Shown here: positions 49,860 to 59,383 of the stretch, one piece after another
How positions within the stretch are numbered: the stretch's first letter is position 1
Layout: every line of letters starts with the position of its first letter
NCBI GenBank assembly: GCA_018613035.1
Contig: JAGGRA010000019.1
Span: 31,588 to 95,587, forward strand
From: Pseudomonas sp. ISL-84
GTDB lineage: Bacteria; Bacillota; Bacilli; Bacillales; Cytobacillaceae
Length of the DNA: 64,000 bases
Direction of reading: 5' to 3'
Translations under genes and position numbers: made by a program
Notes under the pieces: generated by a model
What the model saw: the letters and a program-made list of their open reading frames with translations, nothing else
Database searches by the model: none
What the model was told of the DNA's origin: nothing

Positions 49860-51173
49860 ATGTTTTCGACTTATGAAGAAACGCTTAACTGGGTTCATTC
49901 CAGATTAAGGCTAGGGATCAAGCCAGGGCTTCAAAGAATGGAATGGATGATGGAAAAGCTCGGACATCCAGAGAGAAGAATTAAATCTGTCCATATAGGC
50001 GGGACCAACGGCAAAGGGTCAACGGTTACATTTTTGAGGTCGATTCTTCAGGAAGCCGGCTATTCTGTTGGAACCTTCACATCACCCTATTTCGAGCAAT
50101 TCAATGAGCGAATTTCCCTAAATGGTGTCCCAATCAGGGATGAGGAAATCGTCCGGCTTGCTAATGATATATATCCCTTGGATGAAGAACTTGAAAAGAC
50201 AGAACTAGGGGGTCCCACCGAATTTGAAATCATTACAGCCATGTCATTTCAATATTTTGGACACGTCCAGCCTGCCGATATTGTTTTGTTTGAAGTAGGG
50301 CTGGGGGGCAGATACGATTCCACTAATATCATTTATCCTGTTTTATCAATCATATCGAGTATTGGCCTTGACCATACAGCCATCCTGGGGGATACATATG
50401 AGGAAATAGCATTTGAGAAAGCTGGAATCATTAAACCTGGTATAAATGTGATCACTGGCATAAAACAGCAAGAAGCATTGAATGTCATACAAGAAAAAGC
50501 TTTCAAAATGAAGGCGCCGGTTTACCAGCTGGGGAACGAATTTACCATTGCTGGACATAAATCTTTACCAAAGGGAGAATTCTTTAACTTAAAGACTGTA
50601 TTTAAGGAGTTTCCAGGGCTTGAAACGGCAATGGCAGGCAAGCACCAGACAGAAAATGCTTCACTTGCTGTGATGGCGGCAGTGCTCTTAAATAAATATT
50701 ACTCCTTTCTGTTAGAAGATGAACATATAAGAGCAGGGCTAAAAGCAGCATACTGGCCTGGGCGATTTGAGATCATTTCAGAAAATCCATTGATTATTAT
50801 TGATGGAGCCCATAACGAGGAAGGAATATCTGCTTTGTCGTCTGAGTTGGAGAAGCGTTTCCAAAATAGAAGAAGGAATATTGTTTTTGCTGCCTTATCT
50901 GATAAAAAGCTCGACAAAATGATTGATAGTCTTGATTCTGTTGCAGATAAGATCACTTTCACGGAATTTAATTTTCCAAGAGCAGCCGCGGCCGAAGAAT
51001 TATATAAAATTAGCTCAAACAACAAGAAGTATTTTAATAAAGACTGGAAGCAGCTTTTGGATAAAGAACTAAAAGAAACAGACAAAGACAGTGTCTTTGT
51101 AATTACTGGATCACTTTATTTTCTATCGGAAGTAAAGCCCTATCTTTTGAAATTATTAGAAAATAAAAAATGA
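49860..51173 (+). CDS. folC: Folylpolyglutamate synthase/dihydrofolate synthase
   Basis: A 437-residue Mur-ligase-family enzyme that adds glutamate to folates. HIGGTNGKGSTVTFLRS is the P-loop, TSPYFEQFNERI and IGLDHTAILGDT are further blocks, and IIIDGAHNEEG is in the C-terminal domain. ATG 49860 (MFSTYEETLNWVHSRL) has ACGGAGGTG upstream; the in-frame start at 49752 lacks support. Confidence 0.96.
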   Translation: MFSTYEETLNWVHSRLRLGIKPGLQRMEWMMEKLGHPERRIKSVHIGGTNGKGSTVTFLRSILQEAGYSVGTFTSPYFEQFNERISLNGVPIRDEEIVRLANDIYPLDEELEKTELGGPTEFEIITAMSFQYFGHVQPADIVLFEVGLGGRYDSTNIIYPVLSIISSIGLDHTAILGDTYEEIAFEKAGIIKPGINVITGIKQQEALNVIQEKAFKMKAPVYQLGNEFTIAGHKSLPKGEFFNLKTVFKEFPGLETAMAGKHQTENASLAVMAAVLLNKYYSFLLEDEHIRAGLKAAYWPGRFEIISENPLIIIDGAHNEEGISALSSELEKRFQNRRRNIVFAALSDKKLDKMIDSLDSVADKITFTEFNFPRAAAAEELYKISSNNKKYFNKDWKQLLDKELKETDKDSVFVITGSLYFLSEVKPYLLKLLENKK

Positions 51174-51257
51174 TAATATGACAAAAGTTAGAAAATTTGA
51201 TAAAATATGCACGTTATCCGACTTTTTTCCTAATTAATATTGATGAGGAGGGGGGAA

Positions 51258-52973
51258 ATGGTTAGTTCTCAAATAAAAGCTATAGTCTGGGGTATCTGGC
51301 TTCTCATTTTTCCAGCAGGTTTGCTGATCACTTATTATTTCTTCCCTCCTCAGATTGCCGGACAGGGTATTAATTTATTTGCCTTTTTTATATTGATGTT
51401 TTTTGTATCGGTCATGCCTATGGTGGTCAATAATACGCCGATTTTTTTGCTTCAATGGGTCTCAATGGCTGTGTTCTTAACATTTGGCCTATTGGTAGAA
51501 ATGGTGATGGTCCAATTAGCTGTCATTATACTCCTTATGAAGCTTAAACTTCAAAAGCACGAGTTTTTCCGTCTGCCGCTTAACTCTTTAATGTTTTTTG
51601 CGGTGTCGCTGGCAAGTGGATTAGCCTACTTTGCAATGGGGGGCAAAACGGGAATTGATGTCATTGCCAACCCGCAATATTTCTGGGTTGCCGCCGCCTA
51701 TCCGCTGATTCATTTTACTTTAAATCAGCTGCTGCTCAGTTTAATTCAGTATACAGTCTATGGGAGGAAGAGCTCCTTTTTTGAGAAAGACCTTGTTTGG
51801 GAATTAGTCACCTCGCTGATCACTTTCCCGATCGGTCTTGTTCTTTATATACTTTACCTGGAAGTAGGGCTGCTTGCATTGCTATTTGTAGGGGTGCCAT
51901 TCGTTAGTCTTTCCATCATTCTCCATCTGTATTACTCTAGCGAAAAGATAAATGATTACCTCCAAAAAGCAGCAGAAATAGGGCATCAAATGGCAGAGCG
52001 ACTTTATGTAAATGAAGTCATGGATCTCTTTATCTTAAAATTAAATGAGATGCTTCCGGTAGATAATGCCTATATTCTAGATATTGTGGATGAGAACGCG
52101 TTGCAGTTAATCTATCGAGTTGAAAACGGCCAAAAGAAGGAGCTTGACCTCAAGCCGCTCAAGAAAAATGAAGGAATTAGCGGGCGTGTCTGGTTCACTA
52201 GGAAATCCGCTTTATTTCATTCGAAAAAAGAGTGGAAAAGTGTTGCTAAGGAATTCTTGCCTGATGGCGCGGAGAGCATTATCAGTGTGCCAATAGTCCG
52301 CAGCAATGAAGTGATTGGTGTGCTATTGCTTTCCTCGAACAAAAAGCGGGCATATGAAAAGTCACAGCTGATGATCGTTGATATTTTATGCTCACACTTT
52401 GCCATTGCCATTGAAAATGCAAAACATCATGAAGAAACCAAAGCGAAAAGTGAACGCTGTGCACTAACTAAACTATATAATTATCGCTATATAGAAAATA
52501 AGCTTAGTGAAGAATTCAGCAGAATGCAAAAAGGTGAAAAAGACCTTTTATCACTGATTATTCTGGACATAGATCATTTTAAACAAGTGAACGATACTTA
52601 TGGTCATCAAAGCGGAAATGAAATTCTTTGTGAGCTGGCAAATAGGCTGACCAATATAATGGGGAATGAGGGGATAGTTGCCCGTTACGGAGGAGAGGAA
52701 TTTGTTATTTTATTGCCGGATGCCAACAAGGAAGCTGCAATGAAATGGGCGGAGCTTGTTAGGCAAACGATAGCCAACCGGCCATTTAACCTTCGTCACC
52801 ATATGGATAAAAGCAGCAGAAGCCGAACCGTTCATATCACAGCTTCGATTGGTGTAGCTTCTGCTCCAATGGACGCAGACGATTCACTTGCCCTGATTCG
52901 CCATGCCGACAGAGCCCTGTATATCGGAGCAAAGCGGGCAGGAAGGAACAGAGTCGCAGAATACGTAAAATAA
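51258..52973 (+). CDS. Membrane-bound GAF-GGDEF diguanylate cyclase
   Basis: A 571-residue protein. Residues 1-225 hold about six to seven membrane helices. A GAF-like sensor domain follows (about 245-385: NEVMDLFILKLNEMLPVDNAYIL...ISVPIVRSNEVIGVLLLSSNKK), then a GGDEF domain (about 400-565) with an intact active site RYGGEEF and the substrate block LDIDHFKQVNDTYGHQSGNEIL. It should make cyclic di-GMP; the inhibitory RxxD site is not seen in front of GGEEF. ATG 51258 follows GAGGAGGGGGG. I know no such gene between folC and comC in B. subtilis, so it is an insertion in the conserved order. Confidence 0.9.
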   Translation: MVSSQIKAIVWGIWLLIFPAGLLITYYFFPPQIAGQGINLFAFFILMFFVSVMPMVVNNTPIFLLQWVSMAVFLTFGLLVEMVMVQLAVIILLMKLKLQKHEFFRLPLNSLMFFAVSLASGLAYFAMGGKTGIDVIANPQYFWVAAAYPLIHFTLNQLLLSLIQYTVYGRKSSFFEKDLVWELVTSLITFPIGLVLYILYLEVGLLALLFVGVPFVSLSIILHLYYSSEKINDYLQKAAEIGHQMAERLYVNEVMDLFILKLNEMLPVDNAYILDIVDENALQLIYRVENGQKKELDLKPLKKNEGISGRVWFTRKSALFHSKKEWKSVAKEFLPDGAESIISVPIVRSNEVIGVLLLSSNKKRAYEKSQLMIVDILCSHFAIAIENAKHHEETKAKSERCALTKLYNYRYIENKLSEEFSRMQKGEKDLLSLIILDIDHFKQVNDTYGHQSGNEILCELANRLTNIMGNEGIVARYGGEEFVILLPDANKEAAMKWAELVRQTIANRPFNLRHHMDKSSRSRTVHITASIGVASAPMDADDSLALIRHADRALYIGAKRAGRNRVAEYVK

Positions 52974-52974
52974 A

Positions 52975-53159
52975 GGCTGTGTTAACGTTCAATGTTGATT
53001 TTTAGCACCCTGTTGATTGGAGCGGAAGGCTCGAGACTCCTGCGGGAGAAGCGTGTCAGCGGGAGACCCCGCAGGCGTGAATGCGTCGAGGAGGCTCCCG
53101 GACCGCCCGCGGAAAGCGAGTGCCTGGAGCGGAAATCAACAGGCCGATTTAACAGAGCC
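52975..53159 (+). mobile_element. MITE-like repeat, copy 8 (best preserved)
   Basis: A 185-bp element starting GGCTGTGTTAACG and ending GATTTAACAGAGCC (inverted ends). It is flanked by perfect 8-bp direct repeats AAAATAAA (52967-52974 and 53160-53167). The left duplication includes the stop codon of the diguanylate cyclase gene. The core is complete: TTGGAGCGGAAGGCTCGAGA, CTCCTGCGGGAG, GAGACCCCGCAGG, GAGGAGGCTCCCG and GGAGCGGAAATCAAC. CCTGCGGG and CCCGCAGG form an internal stem. Confidence 0.9.
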
Positions 53160-53166
53160 AAAATAA

Positions 53167-53201
53167 AAAAGCAGCCTGAGGGTATCACGCAGGCTGCTTT
53201 T
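53167..53201 (+). terminator. Terminator downstream of the GGDEF gene
   Basis: AAAGCAGCCTG pairs with CAGGCTGCTTT over an 11-base loop, with TTTAC after it. The MITE lies between it and the gene it presumably served. Confidence 0.8.
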
Positions 53202-53574
53202 ACATGAGTTGCAGATAAAAGATCGCATTTTCTATGTCAAAAGACACAAAAGTGTTGGATATTAAGCATGTAGTAAATAAGCGAATTAATTATAATACTC
53301 TTGGAATGTGAAGGTGGCCTGTAAAATAAAATAAGAGAATCATAGTATATTCTTAATGGATCTTTACTACATAATCAGTTTTTCCCGTTCGTTCGCTGCG
53401 TAACTGGAGCGGAAATCAACGGGCAAGCTTTATAGTCAAAAAAACAAACTATACGAAATGACTTTGGCAAAAATGGTAAGGGTGTGCTCTAACTCAATTA
53501 TATTAGCATAAACTTATTAATCCTTTGGATGTATCTAAAAAAGCAATACGTCAAGATTTTGGGAGTGGCAGGAA
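53202..53574. other. Intergenic region upstream of comC
   Basis: No gene is found. It holds a repeat fragment (53391-53427) and is otherwise A/T-rich. I could not identify a convincing pair of ComK boxes (AAAA-N5-TTTT), which would be expected if comC is competence-controlled. Confidence 0.4.
53391..53427 (+). mobile_element. MITE-like repeat, fragment 9
   Basis: GCTGCGTAACTGGAGCGG followed by AAATCAACGG matches only the right part of the element core, including the GGAGCGGAAATCAAC end. The rest is missing. Confidence 0.55.
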
Positions 53575-54336
53575 TTGAGTTTTATATTCGTTTTTATTTT
53601 TATATTGGGTTTAATACTTGGCTCTTTTTTTAATGTAGTAGGGCTAAGAGTTCCATTGAAAAAGTCAATCGTTTTTCCGGGCTCTTCATGTTCGTTTTGC
53701 AGCCGGCAGTTAAAACCATCTGAACTTATTCCAGTGGCATCCTATCTGTTTCAAGGAGGAAGATGCAGGGGATGTAAAGCTATGATTTCTCCTATATATC
53801 CCTTAATTGAATTGGGTACAGGGTTATTGTTTGGTTCGGCTCCCCTTTTATTAGGGTGGACCAGTGAATTGCTTGTGGCATGGACTCTCACTTCTCTGAT
53901 TATTATTATTGTGGTTTCTGATATTATGTATATGATTATTCCGAATAAAATTCTGGTAGTTTTTTCAGTGGTTTTTTTATTAGAAAGAATATTTATACCC
54001 TTAGATCCCTGGTTCGACTCAATATATGGGGCAGCAGGCGGATTTGCTCTTTTATTGTTTATAGCAGTTATTAGTAAAGGCGGCATGGGTGGCGGTGACA
54101 TTAAACTCTATGCAGTTATTGGTTTTGTAATAGGCACAAAATTAATGCTGCTATCCTTTTTTATTGCAACCCTTTATGGTGCTTTATTCGGTCTGCTGGC
54201 TTTGATATCAGGTAAAGTAAAAAAAGGCAGCGCCATTCCCTTTGGGCCATTCATCGGGGCAGGTACTTTGACTTCCTATTATTTTGGTGTTCCAATTATA
54301 AATCAATACTTACAATGGCTATCTTCAGGCTTTTAA
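53575..54336 (+). CDS. comC: Prepilin peptidase ComC
   Basis: A 253-residue type IV leader peptidase and methylase for competence pseudopilins. An N-terminal membrane segment is followed by the CxxC...CxxC zinc loop (CSFCSRQL...CRGCKAM), and several more helices. The two catalytic aspartates are in VVSDIMYMIIPN and MGGGDIKLYAVIG. TTG start at 53575 with GGGAGTGG upstream. Its place before spoIIB matches B. subtilis comC. Confidence 0.94.
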   Translation: MSFIFVFIFILGLILGSFFNVVGLRVPLKKSIVFPGSSCSFCSRQLKPSELIPVASYLFQGGRCRGCKAMISPIYPLIELGTGLLFGSAPLLLGWTSELLVAWTLTSLIIIIVVSDIMYMIIPNKILVVFSVVFLLERIFIPLDPWFDSIYGAAGGFALLLFIAVISKGGMGGGDIKLYAVIGFVIGTKLMLLSFFIATLYGALFGLLALISGKVKKGSAIPFGPFIGAGTLTSYYFGVPIINQYLQWLSSGF

Positions 54337-54492
54337 AATTATCCGCTAAAATGTCTTTTTCCAACTTGCATAGGATCTTAAAAAATTTGACGAAATCATT
54401 CGCTAACAAGACGACAAAAGTCTTGTTATTTTTTTTTAGCAGTATGTTAGGATGAAACCAATTCAGCAATCGACATGGAAGGAGGACAAGGT

Positions 54493-55554
54493 GTGGACAA
54501 GCCTAATAACGGAAAAACGATCACAATAAAAATAAATGGCAAGGACCGTCCGTTTCAGGAGAAAAATGAAGGAAAGCAGAAAAAAAACTGGAAGCCAAAA
54601 GAGCTGGAAAGAAAAGAAAAACACGAGGAAACGGAGTTCTTTACTTCAATACAAACCGCTGCTGCAAAAGAAGCAGATGACAGTTTCGATTGGATCCTGC
54701 CAGAGGAGACGGAGGATTCGGAAATTAAAGAGTTTAAGGTAGCAACCCCTCCAAAATCCCCAGCAAAAAAAGGACTCAGTACATTGGCCAAAAACTTCAA
54801 GAGGAAAAATAAGCAAGGTTTTCTCACATCCATTTTTCTTGCTGTCTTTTTTGCTGTCCTGCTTGGGACAAGCTTTGGATTCATTATGCTCAAATTGGTA
54901 TTCACTGACCAGGCAGCCGAGACTATTGCTCCTGCCGTAACTGAAACCCCTGCATCTTCTGGACAGCCGCCCGGAACGGAAACAGCAGCACTAGACCCAT
55001 TGGCCACGTTTGTGGTCCAGGGAGGAGTCTTCTCAAATAGCGAAGCAGCCAAACAAATACAGGAAGCAAACGCTCAAAAAGGTGCAAATAGCAAACTAAT
55101 AGAAATGGACGGACAAACATTTCTTTATTTAGGAGTAGCTGACAGTATTGAGCATGCGAAAGAAATGGGCGGAGCTTTAAAAAGTAAAGGTATCGATGTT
55201 TTTGCAAAAGAAATCATATTTGATGCGAAGTCTATAGAGGGATTAAATGCAGTGGAGAAAAAAATACTTGAAATGGCACCCTCCATGTATCAAACCCTTA
55301 CAGCAGGTGCAGCCAGTGCAGCTGTTGAAAAAACTATGCCCGCAGGTTTGGTTGAGGATATGAAAAAGCAGAGTGCTGCATTAAATGAATTACAAGCTGA
55401 TCAAATCAAAAAACAAGGGCTTATTTCTATAAAAGAAGAACTCGAAAATGCATCCAAACAAATGAATGCCTTCCAGCAAACTGGAGATGCAGCTTCGGCC
55501 GAAAAAGTTCAGCAGCACCTGCTTGCGTTTCTGGCCGCTTATCAGTCATTGTAA
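54493..55554 (+). CDS. spoIIB: Stage II sporulation protein SpoIIB
   Basis: A 353-residue bitopic protein that localises to the sporulation septum and helps engulfment. The first ~105 residues are charged and cytoplasmic (TITIKINGKDRPFQ), then comes one membrane helix (GFLTSIFLAVFFAVLLGTSFGFIML), and outside it a SPOR-like domain (TFVVQGGVFSNSEAAKQIQEA...FLYLGVADSIEHAKEMGGALKSKGIDVFAKEI). I chose GTG 54493, as AAGGAGG lies seven bases upstream; ATG 54475 would overlap that site and has none of its own. Confidence 0.88.
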   Translation: MDKPNNGKTITIKINGKDRPFQEKNEGKQKKNWKPKELERKEKHEETEFFTSIQTAAAKEADDSFDWILPEETEDSEIKEFKVATPPKSPAKKGLSTLAKNFKRKNKQGFLTSIFLAVFFAVLLGTSFGFIMLKLVFTDQAAETIAPAVTETPASSGQPPGTETAALDPLATFVVQGGVFSNSEAAKQIQEANAQKGANSKLIEMDGQTFLYLGVADSIEHAKEMGGALKSKGIDVFAKEIIFDAKSIEGLNAVEKKILEMAPSMYQTLTAGAASAAVEKTMPAGLVEDMKKQSAALNELQADQIKKQGLISIKEELENASKQMNAFQQTGDAASAEKVQQHLLAFLAAYQSL

Positions 55555-55777
55555 GCAAATAGTGCCATAAATTTCTACCATTCGAATATTTTCTGGGAAA
55601 TATCGCATATTAAAGGAGTCTGTTCGGGAAATTTCGGCAGGCTCTTTCATTTTGTCGATCCTTATAAACTTTTATCAAATAATTATGTAAAGCAGTTTTT
55701 TAAATTGTTTGTGCAGCCGATTTTTGATACGATAAGTCTGTATCTCCCAAATTGATACATAAAGGTAAGGTGATTCG

Positions 55778-56347
55778 ATGCAAAACCTCATTTTAGCCTC
55801 TTCTTCCCCACGGCGAAAAGAACTTCTCAAAAATCTTCATTTAACATTTGAAGTTTCCAGCAGTGATGTTGATGAAAGCTTTGATCCCAGGTTAACACCT
55901 GATGAAATTGTGAAGGAACTCGCCTTCAGGAAAGCATTTGCTGTCTTTGAAAAGCACCCTGATGCTTTTGTGATTGGATCAGATACAGTGGTAGTCAAGG
56001 ATGGAAATGTTTTAGGAAAGCCAAGCAATAGCGAAGAAGCCTTCAGTATGTTGAAGAGCCTGTCGGGAACAACTCATTCCGTCTACACAGGTGTCTCCAT
56101 TTTGGCACCAGGCAAACAAATAAAATTCTATGAAAAAACCGAGGTGGTGTTCTGGGAGTTAACAGATGAAGAAATTAACTCTTATATCGGCACCGGTGAA
56201 CCATTTGACAAGGCGGGAGCATATGGAATACAGGGCTTTGGCAGCGTGCTTGTAAAAAGCATTAATGGAGATTATTTTTCGGTTGTCGGCCTTCCTGTGT
56301 CAAGAACGGTTCGGGAATTAAGGAAGGCGGGCTACGCGCATCCTTAA
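55778..56347 (+). CDS. maf: Nucleoside triphosphate pyrophosphatase Maf
   Basis: A 189-residue Maf protein (dTTP/UTP pyrophosphatase type; overexpression blocks septation in B. subtilis). It shows LILASSSPRRKELLKNL, VIGSDTVVVKDGNVLGKP and PFDKAGAYGIQGFGSVLV. ATG follows AAGGTAAGGTG. radC follows after 52 bases. Confidence 0.95.
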   Translation: MQNLILASSSPRRKELLKNLHLTFEVSSSDVDESFDPRLTPDEIVKELAFRKAFAVFEKHPDAFVIGSDTVVVKDGNVLGKPSNSEEAFSMLKSLSGTTHSVYTGVSILAPGKQIKFYEKTEVVFWELTDEEINSYIGTGEPFDKAGAYGIQGFGSVLVKSINGDYFSVVGLPVSRTVRELRKAGYAHP

Positions 56348-56399
56348 TAGATTTTCCTCATCTTTTGCTCCCTGGCCCATAGGTTAGGGAGGAAATAAT

Positions 56400-57089
56400 A
56401 TGCAAACTGAATCCTTTTTAATAAAAGATTTCCCTCAAGATGAACGTCCTCGCGAGCGATTTGTCCAAAATGGACCGCAAAGCCTTTCAAATCACGAATT
56501 GATTGCCATTTTGCTAAGAACGGGCACGAAAGATGAATCCGTTCTGCAATTATCAAACAGGCTTCTCACTCAATTTGAAGGCCTTCGGCTGTTGAAGGAT
56601 GCATCGTTGGATGAAATCACCGCAATTAAGGGTATTGGAACCGCGAAGGCGATCCAATTGCTTGCTTCTGTCGAAATTGGCCGGAGAATTTCTAATCTTG
56701 CCTACGATGATAGATATATCATCCGCTCTCCTGAAGATGGTGCAAATTATGTTATGAACGACATGCGGTTCCTGTCACAGGAACATTTTGTATGCCTTTA
56801 TTTAAATACGAAAAATCAGGTGCTCCATAAGCAAACCATTTTTATTGGAAGCCTGAATGCATCAATTGTGCATCCGAGAGAGGTATTTAAAGAGGCATTT
56901 CGCAGATCTGCAGCTTCAATTATCTGTATCCATAATCATCCGAGCGGAGACCCTGCTCCAAGCAGAGAAGATATAGAAGTAACAAAGCGGCTGGCAGAGG
57001 CCGGCAAAATAATCGGCATCGATGTACTTGACCATCTTATTATCGGCGAGAATAAATTTGTCAGCTTGAAAGAAAAAGGTTATTTGTAA
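56400..57089 (+). CDS. radC: RadC-family JAB/MPN domain protein
   Basis: A 229-residue protein (YsxA, UPF0758). An N-terminal helix-hairpin-helix part (LKDASLDEITAIKGIGTAKAIQLLA) precedes a JAMM metallo-hydrolase domain with E...HNHPSGDPAPSREDIE and a D/H metal set. Despite the name, a DNA-repair role is not established. ATG follows AGGGAGG. It lies between maf and mreB, as in B. subtilis. Confidence 0.93.
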   Translation: MQTESFLIKDFPQDERPRERFVQNGPQSLSNHELIAILLRTGTKDESVLQLSNRLLTQFEGLRLLKDASLDEITAIKGIGTAKAIQLLASVEIGRRISNLAYDDRYIIRSPEDGANYVMNDMRFLSQEHFVCLYLNTKNQVLHKQTIFIGSLNASIVHPREVFKEAFRRSAASIICIHNHPSGDPAPSREDIEVTKRLAEAGKIIGIDVLDHLIIGENKFVSLKEKGYL

Positions 57090-57275
57090 TGTAACATTCG
57101 AAATAACCTTGTAAAAAAGCTATGTTTTTAATTGACGATACGATATAATATTGGTTATGATTTTTGAGATGCCTTGCGTTTAAAAGGCTTATTTTACCTG
57201 ATAGATTAAAGAGATTTCAATTATTATACCTTATCTTAAAATTAGCATTATGTATCAGAAAGGGAGATACCATTT

Positions 57276-58298
57276 ATGTTTGGAATCGGTACTAGAGACC
57301 TTGGAATAGATTTAGGGACAGCTAATACACTTGTTTATGTTAAAGGGAAAGGAATCGTAGTCAGAGAGCCATCTGTAGTTGCACTCCAGACGGACACAAA
57401 AAATATTGTGGCGGTCGGAAATGACGCAAAAAATATGATCGGCCGAACCCCCGGGAATATTGTAGCACTCCGGCCAATGAAGGATGGGGTCATTGCCGAT
57501 TATGAAACAACGGCCGTCATGATGAAATATTACATTAAACAAGCCAATAAAAATAAGAGCTTCTTCTCTGGAAAGCCTTATGTAATGGTTTGTGTGCCAT
57601 CTGGGATTACAGCTGTAGAGGAACGTGCAGTTGTGGATGCAACCCGCCAGGCAGGAGCGCGTGATGCTTATACGATAGAAGAGCCGTTTGCTGCTGCAAT
57701 TGGCGCAAATCTTCCTGTGTGGGAACCTACAGGAAGCATGGTTGTAGATATTGGCGGCGGAACTACTGAGGTAGCCATCATCTCTTTGGGCGGCATTGTA
57801 ACAAGCCAATCTATCCGTATTGCCGGTGATGAAATGGACGATGCCATTATAAATTATATCCGCAAAAATTATAATTTGATGATCGGTGACCGTACTGCTG
57901 AAATGATTAAGGTTGAAGTAGGTTCTGCAGGAGATCCAGAGGGTGTGGAGAACATGGAAATCCGCGGACGCGATCTTTTGACTGGCTTGCCAAAAACGAT
58001 CGAAATTACTGCAGAAGAGATTTCAAAAGCTCTGAATGATACTGTCTATGCCATTGTGGATGCAGTGAAAAACACGCTGGAAAAAACACCGCCAGAATTA
58101 GCGGCTGATATTATGGACCGCGGCATTGTTCTAACGGGTGGGGGTGCATTGCTTCGCAACCTGGACAAGGTGATCAGTGAAGAAACGAAAATGCCTGTCC
58201 TTATTGCAGAAAACCCGCTTGATTGCGTAGCAATTGGCACTGGGAAAGCTCTGGACCATATTGACTTATTTAAAAATAAAGCCAAAGAGTCACGATAA
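57276..58298 (+). CDS. mreB: Rod-shape-determining protein MreB
   Basis: A 340-residue actin-like ATPase that organises lateral-wall synthesis on the inner face of the membrane. Phosphate 1 is [19 protein letters not shown], phosphate 2 is [18 protein letters not shown] and the adenosine motif is [18 protein letters not shown] follows AAAGGGAG. A 200-base gap then leads to mreC. Confidence 0.98.
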   Translation: MFGIGTRDLGIDLGTANTLVYVKGKGIVVREPSVVALQTDTKNIVAVGNDAKNMIGRTPGNIVALRPMKDGVIADYETTAVMMKYYIKQANKNKSFFSGKPYVMVCVPSGITAVEERAVVDATRQAGARDAYTIEEPFAAAIGANLPVWEPTGSMVVDIGGGTTEVAIISLGGIVTSQSIRIAGDEMDDAIINYIRKNYNLMIGDRTAEMIKVEVGSAGDPEGVENMEIRGRDLLTGLPKTIEITAEEISKALNDTVYAIVDAVKNTLEKTPPELAADIMDRGIVLTGGGALLRNLDKVISEETKMPVLIAENPLDCVAIGTGKALDHIDLFKNKAKESR

Positions 58299-58438
58299 AA
58301 ACCAAAGATAGATACGAAAAAACATGAAGCCCATTCACGAGTTTGAAGTGTTTGGGCTCAACTTTCGTATTGTCTAATCTTGTATGCTAAATGATAAATT
58401 TGTAGATATATGTTATCTTTGGAAGCAATGATGGTATA

Positions 58439-58462
58439 GGGAGGCGCCATGCGCTTTTCTTA
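58439..58462. repeat. Dispersed repeat family B, right-end fragment
   Basis: GGGAGGCGCCATGCGCTTTTC resembles the right end of the full copy at 2113-2244. It lies in the mreB/mreC gap. Confidence 0.4.
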
Positions 58463-58498
58463 TAACCTGTGTAAAAAATACTAATCGAGGTGTAACTG

Positions 58499-59383
58499 AT
58501 GCCACAGTTCTTTTTGAATAAACGCCTGATTATTTTGCTTGTCAGCATCATTATTCTCGTGGCATTGATTGGGTTTTCTTTAAAAGATAGAGAAAATTTA
58601 ACTTGGCCTGAGCAATTTTTAAAAGATACTACCGGTTTTGTGCAGAATGCCGTATCCCGTCCTGTAAACTATGTGGCTGGATTTTTTGAAAATGTCCAAG
58701 ACTTGCAAAATACATACAAAGAAAATAAAGAGTTGAAAACACGGCTTGATGAACTTGCCCGGCTGGAGTCAGAAGTTCAGCGACTTAAAAAAGATAATAC
58801 TGAGCTTCGCGAGATCCTTGATAAAAAAGATTCATTAAGTGAATTTGAACCGAAGCAGGCAACTGTGATAGGAAGGAACCCGGATCGATGGCATGAACTG
58901 CTTATTATTAATAAAGGGAAAAATGCAGGAATTGAACCGAACATGGCTGTCATTACATCTAAAGGGCTTATCGGTAAGGTGAAAAGCAGCAATACCTTCA
59001 CTTCAACCGTTCAGCTGCTAAGCTCTATGGATCCGACCAATCGCATATCGGCAAAGATCCAGGCTGGAGAAAATAACTTTTTCGGTCTGATTGAAGGCTA
59101 TGATAAAGAGAAGGGGCTTCTACTCCTTAAACGCATACCTTATGATGCTAAAGTTGAAAAAGGGCAGAATGTTATTACTTCAGGCCTCGGAGGCGTATTT
59201 CCTGAAAGTCTTCCAATCGGGAAAGTCGTAGATGTAGTTCCTGATGAGTTTGGACTGACGCAAACTGCTTATATAGAACCAGGAGCTGACTTTTACGATA
59301 TTGGCCATGTAATGGTTGTAAAGAGAGGGGCTCTCCAGCCTGAATTAATGGAAATGATAGATGAGAAGGAGGAGGAACTGTGA
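58499..59383 (+). CDS. mreC: Rod-shape-determining protein MreC
   Basis: A 294-residue bitopic protein that links MreB to the wall enzymes outside. It has one N-terminal membrane helix (LIILLVSIIILVALIGFS), a coiled coil (about residues 65-115, LKTRLDELARLESEVQRLKKDNTELREIL) and a two-barrel extracellular domain (VIGRNPDRWHELLIINKGKNAGIEPNMAVI...GLGGVFPESLPIGKVVDV). ATG follows GAGGTG. It overlaps mreD by four bases. Confidence 0.96.
   Translation: MPQFFLNKRLIILLVSIIILVALIGFSLKDRENLTWPEQFLKDTTGFVQNAVSRPVNYVAGFFENVQDLQNTYKENKELKTRLDELARLESEVQRLKKDNTELREILDKKDSLSEFEPKQATVIGRNPDRWHELLIINKGKNAGIEPNMAVITSKGLIGKVKSSNTFTSTVQLLSSMDPTNRISAKIQAGENNFFGLIEGYDKEKGLLLLKRIPYDAKVEKGQNVITSGLGGVFPESLPIGKVVDVVPDEFGLTQTAYIEPGADFYDIGHVMVVKRGALQPELMEMIDEKEEEL

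Noticed and set aside
52992..53207. 71-codon open frame rich in Arg/Glu
   Set aside because: It is the GC-rich repeat core read through; no ribosome binding site and not preserved in other copies.
53430..53574. ComK boxes upstream of comC
   Set aside because: Scattered A and T runs are present, but no pair of AAAA-N5-TTTT boxes with proper spacing.
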